Positions 5,026 through 8,434 of a stretch of DNA of 8,434 nt are shown here, one piece after another. The first letter of the stretch is position 1. Each line of letters starts with the position of its first letter. Both the position numbers and the translations under genes were made by a program. Below the pieces are notes generated by a model. It saw only the letters and a program-made list of their open reading frames with translations. It made no database searches and was not told the DNA's origin. This DNA comes from Hyphomicrobiales bacterium (GTDB taxonomy: Bacteria; Pseudomonadota; Alphaproteobacteria; Rhizobiales; Beijerinckiaceae), in NCBI GenBank assembly GCA_003567055.1, contig PXAW01000181.1, positions 1 to 8,434 on the forward strand, written 5' to 3'.

Positions 5026-5802
5026 TCAGACCAGCAGCCGCGTATCGCCGCAGACCGAGAGCGACTGGCCCGAGATGGTGCGCCCGCGCGGGGAACAGAC
5101 GAACAGGATCTGATCGGCGATCTGGCGCGCGGTCACCATGGTCTTGAGCGAGACGCCGGCGAGCGCCTGGTCCTCGACCTCTCCATAGCTCATGCCGCGC
5201 GCCTGCGCCTTGCCTTCGAGCACGCGGCGGATGCGATCACCCGCGACGAGGCCCGGCAGCACCGCATTGACGCGGATCCCATCCTCGCCGAGCTCGATGG
5301 CGAGCGCCTTGGTAAAGCCGATCACCCCCCATTTTGCTGCGCCATAGGGCGAACGCAGGGGAAAGCCGAGCTTGCCCGCAGCCGATGAGAGATTGATGAT
5401 CGAGGCGTTCTCGCTCCGGCGCAGATGCGGTACGGCGAGGCGGGCGCAATTGAACTGGCTGGTCAGGCAGACCTCCAGACAGCGATCCCAATCTTCCGGG
5501 TTGATCTCTTCGACGCGCCCGGTCGGCCCGGCAATGCCGGCATTGTTGACCAGCACGTCGAGGCCGCCGAGACGAGCGATCGCCTCGTCGAACAGGGCGG
5601 CGACGGCCTTGCGGTCTGTGACGTCGGTGCGGCTCGCGCTGATTTGCGGATCGCTCGCCTGCAACGCGTCGAGCGCCTCGTCATCGACATCACAGACATG
5701 CACCTTCGCGCCCTCCTGAGCGAAAGCGCGCGCGATTTCGAGGCCGATCCCCCCGGCACCCGCCGTGACCAGCACCCGCAGGCCGGCAATATCCATGTCC
5801 AT
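5026..5802 (-). CDS. SDR-family NAD(P)-dependent oxidoreductase
   Basis: This 258-residue classical short-chain dehydrogenase has the family's usual length. The cofactor motif is TAGAGGIG (13-20), with Ala where the second position is normally Gly. CDVD (37-40) places an acidic residue, D38, at the end of beta-2, favouring NAD(H). NNAG is at 86-89. The catalytic Ser is S140 in NLSSAAG, with YGAAK giving Y153 and K157. The position usually holding the fourth catalytic residue, Asn in V-N-L-T, reads V-C-L-T here (C112). The C-terminus GRTISGQSLSVCGD is the usual substrate-side end. The start is fixed by a strong AGGGAGGAAG ribosome-binding site just before ATG 5802. Upstream in-frame sequence is not SDR-like. 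It is divergent from the 3-hydroxyacyl-CoA dehydrogenase-like gene and probably acts in the same pathway. The substrate is unknown; oxidation of a secondary alcohol such as a hydroxy or sugar acid is inferred. Confidence 0.9.
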   Translation of the reverse strand: MDMDIAGLRVLVTAGAGGIGLEIARAFAQEGAKVHVCDVDDEALDALQASDPQISASRTDVTDRKAVAALFDEAIARLGGLDVLVNNAGIAGPTGRVEEINPEDWDRCLEVCLTSQFNCARLAVPHLRRSENASIINLSSAAGKLGFPLRSPYGAAKWGVIGFTKALAIELGEDGIRVNAVLPGLVAGDRIRRVLEGKAQARGMSYGEVEDQALAGVSLKTMVTARQIADQILFVCSPRGRTISGQSLSVCGDTRLLV

Positions 5803-5844
5803 ATCTTCCTCCCTGATATCGGGGCTTTCCTTGCCGAGCCCGCT

Positions 5845-5854
5845 CTGCGCGCAG
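5845..5854. promoter_or_regulatory. 10-bp perfect palindrome in the SDR leader
   Basis: CTGCGCGCAG is its own reverse complement. It lies at the expected transcription start of the dehydrogenase gene, next to the TAGACT element and the larger 19-bp palindrome. It could be part of a composite operator; chance is possible in GC-rich DNA. Confidence 0.25.
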
Positions 5855-5858
5855 TCTA
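5853..5858 (-). promoter_or_regulatory. candidate -10 element for the SDR gene
   Basis: On the minus strand the sequence GGCTAGACTGC contains TAGACT (4 of 6 matches to the -10 consensus). It gives a leader of about 44 nt. The -35 is unconvincing, which would fit an activated promoter. An almost identical element faces the other gene at 5964-5969. Confidence 0.3.
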
Positions 5859-5860
5859 GC

Positions 5861-5879
5861 CGGTCGCGGGCCGCGACCG
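5861..5879. promoter_or_regulatory. 19-bp near-perfect palindrome, candidate operator
   Basis: CGGTCGCGGGCCGCGACCG has two perfect 9-bp arms around a single central base (5870). It lies in the divergent spacer between the SDR and the 3-hydroxyacyl-CoA dehydrogenase-like gene, just upstream of the SDR's candidate -10. Size, symmetry and position fit an operator for a dimeric regulator, which is not encoded next to it unless beyond the window. Confidence 0.5.
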
Positions 5880-5941
5880 AACCGGGCGAGGCACCAATCC
5901 GGAACGCCCGCTTGCGCGCATCCTGCTTTGCTCCTGCCCCG

Positions 5942-5969
5942 ATGACCGCGCGCCGCATTCGGTTAGACT
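5942..5969 (+). promoter_or_regulatory. candidate promoter for the 3-hydroxyacyl-CoA dehydrogenase-like gene
   Basis: ATGACC (5942-5947) is spaced 16 nt from TAGACT (5964-5969), giving a leader of about 46 nt before GTG 6023. The -10 context GGTTAGACTGG matches the opposed SDR element GGCTAGACTGC. Confidence 0.35.
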
Positions 5970-6022
5970 GGGCGGGCAAGGGCCGATCATGAGAGAAGAA
6001 GCCAGTCAGGGAAGGAAACGCC

Positions 6023-7045
6023 GTGAGCGAAGACCGGGCAGATACGAGCCTCAATGCGGATGGGAAAGAGTTGGTGGCGCCCGGCAAGGTCGCGATCATC
6101 GGAGCCGGGCTGATCGGACGGGCCTGGGCAATGATCTTCGCCCGGGCCGGCTGGGAGGCGGTTCTGTACGATACGGATCAGGCGGCGCTCGCCGATGCGC
6201 CCGGGCTCTGTGCGCAGGGCCTCGCCATCCTCGCCGGCCACGGGCTGTGCGACGATCCCGCCGCCGCCGCCGCGCGTATCCGGGTCGCCGCCGATCTGAA
6301 GGACGCGGTGGCGGGTGCCGATCACGTTCAGGAAAACGGGCCCGAGCGGTTGGATGTGAAAAAGGCGCTGTTTGCCGAACTCGATGCCTTGTGCGACCCG
6401 GATACGGTGATCGCCTCCTCGACCTCCGCGATCCAGTGCTCGCTCTTCACCGAAAATCTCCCGCACCGCGCCCGCTGCCTCGTGGCGCATCCGGTCAACC
6501 CGCCGCATCTGATCCCGGTGGTCGAATTGTCCGGCGCGCCATGGACCGATCCGCAGGTGATCGCGAAGGCTCGGGCGATGTTCTCCGCGATCGGGCAGGC
6601 GCCGGTCGAGGTGCGGCGCGAGGTGGACGGCTTCATTCTCAACCGGCTCCAGGCGGCGCTTCTGACCGAGGCCTTCCGGCTCGTCGCGGAAGGCTATGTG
6701 AGCCCGCAGGATCTCGACACCACCGTCTCGCAGGGGCTCGGCCTGCGCTGGTCCTTCATGGGGCCGTTCGAGACCATCGATCTGAACGCGCCGGGCGGCG
6801 TCGCGGATTACTGCGCGCGCTACGGGCCGTTCTTCGAGCGCTTCGCGCAATCGCAGGCCGGGCCGGAAACCTGGCGGGATCCCGCCCTCGCGACCGCCCT
6901 GGCCGCAGCCGCTCAGGCCCGGGGGCGCGCGCCCGGCGAGGCTCCCGATCCGCAACGCCATAACCGGTTGAGTGCGTGGCGAGATGGCCGGCTCGCGGCG
7001 CTCGCGGCTCACAAGGCGGGCATGTCCGGGCCGGATGATCTTTGA
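6023..7045 (+). CDS. 3-hydroxyacyl-CoA dehydrogenase family protein, lambda-crystallin / L-gulonate 3-dehydrogenase-like
   Basis: This 340-residue protein starts at GTG 6023, with AGGGAAGGAA 5 nt upstream. The N-terminal Rossmann domain has GAGLIG (27-32) and an acidic residue ending beta-2 (D50), indicating NAD(H). The catalytic region contains SSTS (132-135), AHPVNPP (155-161, catalytic H156), VVEL (E168, the His partner) and GFILNRLQ (N207). The C-terminal domain carries QGLGLRWSFMGPFETIDLN (237-255), a signature of lambda-crystallin/CRYL1-type enzymes rather than of fatty-acid-oxidation FadB. Known members oxidise L-gulonate, related 3-hydroxy acids or 3-hydroxyacyl-CoA esters at C3. The first 20 residues are an extra tail before the Rossmann fold. 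Divergence from an SDR and proximity to a TRAP binding protein suggest a catabolic role on a small hydroxy acid. The exact substrate is inference. Confidence 0.9.
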   Translation: MSEDRADTSLNADGKELVAPGKVAIIGAGLIGRAWAMIFARAGWEAVLYDTDQAALADAPGLCAQGLAILAGHGLCDDPAAAAARIRVAADLKDAVAGADHVQENGPERLDVKKALFAELDALCDPDTVIASSTSAIQCSLFTENLPHRARCLVAHPVNPPHLIPVVELSGAPWTDPQVIAKARAMFSAIGQAPVEVRREVDGFILNRLQAALLTEAFRLVAEGYVSPQDLDTTVSQGLGLRWSFMGPFETIDLNAPGGVADYCARYGPFFERFAQSQAGPETWRDPALATALAAAAQARGRAPGEAPDPQRHNRLSAWRDGRLAALAAHKAGMSGPDDL

Positions 7046-7052
7046 CGTAGCG
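7042..7052 (+). repeat. 11-bp direct repeat, copy 1 (TTGACGTAGCG)
   Basis: TTGACGTAGCG spans the stop codon of the 3-hydroxyacyl-CoA dehydrogenase-like gene and recurs exactly at 7369-7379. An inverted CGCTACG lies at 7399-7405. Possibly a regulator site; chance cannot be excluded. Confidence 0.5.
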
Positions 7053-7069
7053 GAAAAACAGGTTTTCCG
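7051..7069 (+). terminator. hairpin directly after the 3-hydroxyacyl-CoA dehydrogenase-like gene
   Basis: CGGAAAA (7051-7057) pairs with TTTTCCG (7063-7069) across a 5-nt loop, 5 nt after the stop codon. No U-tract follows, but the 3' arm itself begins with four T. GTTTTCCG recurs at 7131-7138. It is a weak terminator or an mRNA 3'-end stabilising hairpin. Confidence 0.4.
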
Positions 7070-7169
7070 TAACGGTAGCATGCGTGTCTCGGCACGGCAG
7101 CTCTGGTGCAGGCCCTGATTGCATAAAACCGTTTTCCGGGCCGCTTCAATGCCCGGATTTCCCCCGAAT

Positions 7170-7185
7170 CGCCGGTCTTCCGGCG
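7170..7185 (+). terminator. GC-rich hairpin downstream of the dehydrogenase
   Basis: CGCCGG (7170-7175) and CCGGCG (7180-7185) form a perfect 6-bp stem with a TCTT loop. Flanking AAT and ATT could extend it with a bulge. Only a short TT follows, so termination is possible but not shown. Confidence 0.3.
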
Positions 7186-7235
7186 TGATTTGCCGCATGC
7201 GAGGCTCTGCGCCGACCGGTTGGCCTCGGGTGGAT

Positions 7236-7257
7236 GCGGATGCGGATATGCATCCGC
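7236..7257. repeat. inverted repeat GCGGATGC-N6-GCATCCGC
   Basis: Perfect 8-bp arms (7236-7243 and 7250-7257) flank GGATAT. Overlapping GGATGC direct repeats begin at 7232. It could be an operator or a hairpin. Confidence 0.45.
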
Positions 7258-7285
7258 GCTGTCCAGGCAACTTTAAATAGTCAAT

Positions 7286-7312
7286 CGCAGGAATGTCTCG
7301 GATTCCGCTGCG
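7286..7312. repeat. stem-loop with 2-nt bulge
   Basis: CGCAGGAAT (7286-7294) pairs with ATTCC (7302-7306) and TGCG (7309-7312), leaving a GC bulge and a 7-nt loop. An A-rich stretch (7321-7327) follows closely. Confidence 0.35.
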
Positions 7313-7368
7313 AAACTGACTAAAAAATGCGCAAACGTCGTTACGGAAGTGCCGTTGATTACGAGTGA

Positions 7369-7397
7369 TTGACGTAGCGCCCAGATTTTCACACACT
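7369..7397 (+). promoter_or_regulatory. candidate dctP promoter
   Basis: TTGACG (7369-7374) is a good -35. CACACT (7392-7397), 17 nt further on, is a weak -10. The start would be near 7404, giving a leader of about 110 nt. The -10 falls inside the 7373-7405 dyad, which would then act as an operator. Confidence 0.3.
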
Positions 7398-7405
7398 GCG
7401 CTACG
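7373..7405. promoter_or_regulatory. dyad CGTAGCGC-N17-GCGCTACG, candidate dctP operator
   Basis: Perfect 8-bp arms at 7373-7380 and 7398-7405 lie about 110 bp before the dctP start and overlap the candidate promoter. The core CGTAGCG also ends the 11-bp direct repeat near 7046-7052. The spacing suits a dimeric regulator. It could also fold as an RNA stem-loop if transcription begins further upstream. Confidence 0.45.
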
Positions 7406-7432
7406 AATAGTGAAGGTTCGCCCGGCTATTCG
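7404..7432 (+). repeat. inverted repeat CGAATAG-N15-CTATTCG in the dctP leader
   Basis: Perfect 7-bp arms at 7404-7410 and 7426-7432 share two bases with the end of the preceding dyad. It is the first of two candidate stem-loops in the predicted dctP 5' leader. Confidence 0.4.
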
Positions 7433-7450
7433 CTGAACGACTCCGAACGA

Positions 7451-7494
7451 GGGGCGCACACGCTCCCGCGAAAGCGGCGTCATGAAGGCGCCCC
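7451..7494 (+). ncRNA. nested stem-loop with GAAA tetraloop before dctP, candidate cis-regulatory RNA
   Basis: The outer stem is GGGGCGC (7451-7457) with GCGCCCC (7488-7494). Inside it, ACG (7460-7462) pairs with CGT (7478-7480), a CTC bulge follows, then CCGC (7466-7469) and GCGG (7474-7477) close a GAAA tetraloop (7470-7473). The outer stem ends 3 nt before the AGAGAGGAAA ribosome-binding site (7498-7507) of dctP, so folding could affect translation. I do not recognise a known riboswitch class. Confidence 0.35.
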
Positions 7495-7512
7495 ACCAGA
7501 GAGGAAACGCTA

Positions 7513-8434
7513 ATGAAGAATCTGCTTGCCGGAACGGCGATTATCGCCATTGCCGGGGTTGTTGCGGTCGGAACACCGACGAAGGCGCAATCCCAGGAAT
7601 TCAACCTCACCTTCCAGTCGACCTGGTCGGCGGCTGACCCGCACCATCACAACTTCGAGCGCTGGGCCGCCGAGGTCGAGAAGAACACCAATGGCCGCGT
7701 CACTATCGAAACGCTGCCCGCCGGTTCAGTCGTCCCCGCCTTCGAAGTGCTGGACGCCGTGAGCGATCAGGTGATCGACGGCGGCCATGCCTGGTCGGGC
7801 TATTGGGTCGGCAAGAACCGCGCCTCCGTGATGGTCTCGTCGGGCCCGGGCGGTCCGTTCGGCATGGATGCCGTCGATTACTGGGGCTGGCAGTGGAACG
7901 GTGGTGGCCGCGAGGTCAACAATAACTTCTTCCAGAACGTCCTGAATGCGGATGTCGAGTGGATGCCCGTCGGCAGCTCCGGCCCGCAGAGCTTCGGCTG
8001 GTACAATCGCGAACTCTCCTCGACCGAAGACCTTCAGGGCCTGCGCCTGCGCATTCCGGGTATTCCGGGTGAAATGTACGGCAATATGGGCCTCTCGGTC
8101 ATTACGCTTCCGGGCGGCGAAATCGTTCCCGCCGGCGAGCGTGGCGTGATCGATGCCGCCGAATTCGTGAATCCCTATCACGATGAGGCGCTCGGCTTCG
8201 AGGATGTCTGGAGCATCCACTATGCTCCGGCCTATCACGAGACCGTGACGGTGATGGAGATTCTGTTCAACAAGGAAATCTGGGATTCGATCCCGGAGGA
8301 ACTGCAGAACATCATCCTCGCAACCAGCCAGGCTCACTACTTCTGGTGGGAGACCCACAAGATGACCGAGAATCGCGGGGCCATGGAGCGCCTTGCGGAA
8401 GCGGGTGTGGAATTCCGCCGCACGCCGGATGACA
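7513..8434 (+). CDS. dctP: TRAP transporter substrate-binding protein, TakP/FcbT1-like (3' end outside the window)
   Basis: The frame runs from ATG 7513 to the right edge: 307 residues visible, C-terminus missing. AGAGAGGAAA upstream is a good ribosome-binding site. An N-terminal signal peptide (residues 1-25) has hydrophobic core LLAGTAIIAIAGVVAV and a TKA cleavage site. The mature part fits a DctP-family periplasmic binding protein. GLRLRIPG (177-184) carries R180, the expected ligand-carboxylate-binding Arg. LPGGEIVPA (199-207), GVIDAAEFVNPYHDE (211-225, then ALGF) and ILFNKEIW (250-257) match the pattern of the TakP alpha-keto-acid-binding protein and the FcbT1/COG4663 subgroup. It delivers a small organic acid to the DctQM membrane subunits, expected just downstream but not visible. 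The neighbouring dehydrogenases suggest uptake coupled to oxidation of a hydroxy/keto acid. The ligand is inference. Confidence 0.93.
   Translation, partial: MKNLLAGTAIIAIAGVVAVGTPTKAQSQEFNLTFQSTWSAADPHHHNFERWAAEVEKNTNGRVTIETLPAGSVVPAFEVLDAVSDQVIDGGHAWSGYWVGKNRASVMVSSGPGGPFGMDAVDYWGWQWNGGGREVNNNFFQNVLNADVEWMPVGSSGPQSFGWYNRELSSTEDLQGLRLRIPGIPGEMYGNMGLSVITLPGGEIVPAGERGVIDAAEFVNPYHDEALGFEDVWSIHYAPAYHETVTVMEILFNKEIWDSIPEELQNIILATSQAHYFWWETHKMTENRGAMERLAEAGVEFRRTPDD

Larger units (their letters stand above)
7046..7512. other. 467-bp non-coding region between the dehydrogenase and dctP, rich in inverted repeats
   Basis: No convincing gene is seen on either strand; the long minus-strand frame crossing it has no family features. 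It contains several separate inverted repeats (listed individually) and the 11-bp direct repeat. Base composition is visibly more AT-rich at 7265-7395 than in the flanking genes, as expected of a promoter region. Confidence 0.8.

Noticed and set aside
5803..6099. Upstream extension of the SDR by 99 codons
   Set aside because: The added sequence crosses the divergent promoter and the start of the neighbouring gene and has no SDR features; ATG 5802 has a strong ribosome-binding site.
7205..7275. Sigma-54 promoter for dctP
   Set aside because: TGGC-like sequence is present near 7220, but no GC element falls at the required GG-N10-GC spacing.
5987..7483. Minus-strand frame of about 500 codons opposite the 3-hydroxyacyl-CoA dehydrogenase-like gene and the spacer
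   Set aside because: It overlaps almost all of a gene with intact catalytic motifs; the translation is Arg/Gly-rich with no recognisable fold.

Overview
The window reads as a chromosomal segment of a GC-rich alphaproteobacterium. The strongest pointer is the gene order: the apparent end of a uroporphyrinogen-III synthase gene (hemD), a mitofilin/Mic60-type membrane protein, then HemY. This neighbourhood is typical of Alphaproteobacteria. The order and genus cannot be fixed from the sequence alone.

Region 1 (1-3936, + strand) is a heme/envelope operon. The last 22 codons of a probable hemD are followed by a short leader holding a 4 x 15-bp tandem repeat and a possible 42-codon Arg-rich upstream ORF whose stop overlaps the next start. 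Then come a Mic60-like protein (one membrane helix, coiled coil, C-terminal mitofilin-like domain) and, 19 nt later, HemY (two membrane helices, TPR-like region, very long charged tail). The N-terminal region of Mic60 and the C-terminal tail of HemY are both low-complexity, Lys/Glu-rich and built from short DNA tandem repeats.

Region 2 (3937-4937) holds an intact tRNA-Thr(CGT). A small unrecognised membrane protein (- strand) follows, divergent from a small XRE-type helix-turn-helix regulator (+ strand). Their shared promoter region carries a clean inverted repeat, TTTGAGA-N9-TCTCAAA, centred on overlapping opposed -10 elements. It looks like a self-contained regulator/target pair.

Region 3 (5026-8434) looks catabolic. 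A classical short-chain dehydrogenase (- strand) is divergent from a lambda-crystallin/L-gulonate-3-dehydrogenase-like member of the 3-hydroxyacyl-CoA dehydrogenase family (+ strand). Their 220-bp spacer has a near-perfect 19-bp palindrome and two opposed GG(C/T)TAGACTG elements. A 467-bp non-coding stretch rich in inverted repeats follows, including a nested stem with a GAAA tetraloop just before the ribosome-binding site. It leads into dctP, a TakP/FcbT1-like TRAP substrate-binding protein cut by the window end. Together these genes suggest uptake and NAD(P)-dependent oxidation of a small hydroxy- or keto-acid. The substrate is not known.

No insertion sequence, CRISPR array, phage gene or rRNA was found. 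The items most worth following up are the structured dctP leader, the repeat-built leader and uORF in front of mic60, and the XRE/membrane-protein divergent unit.
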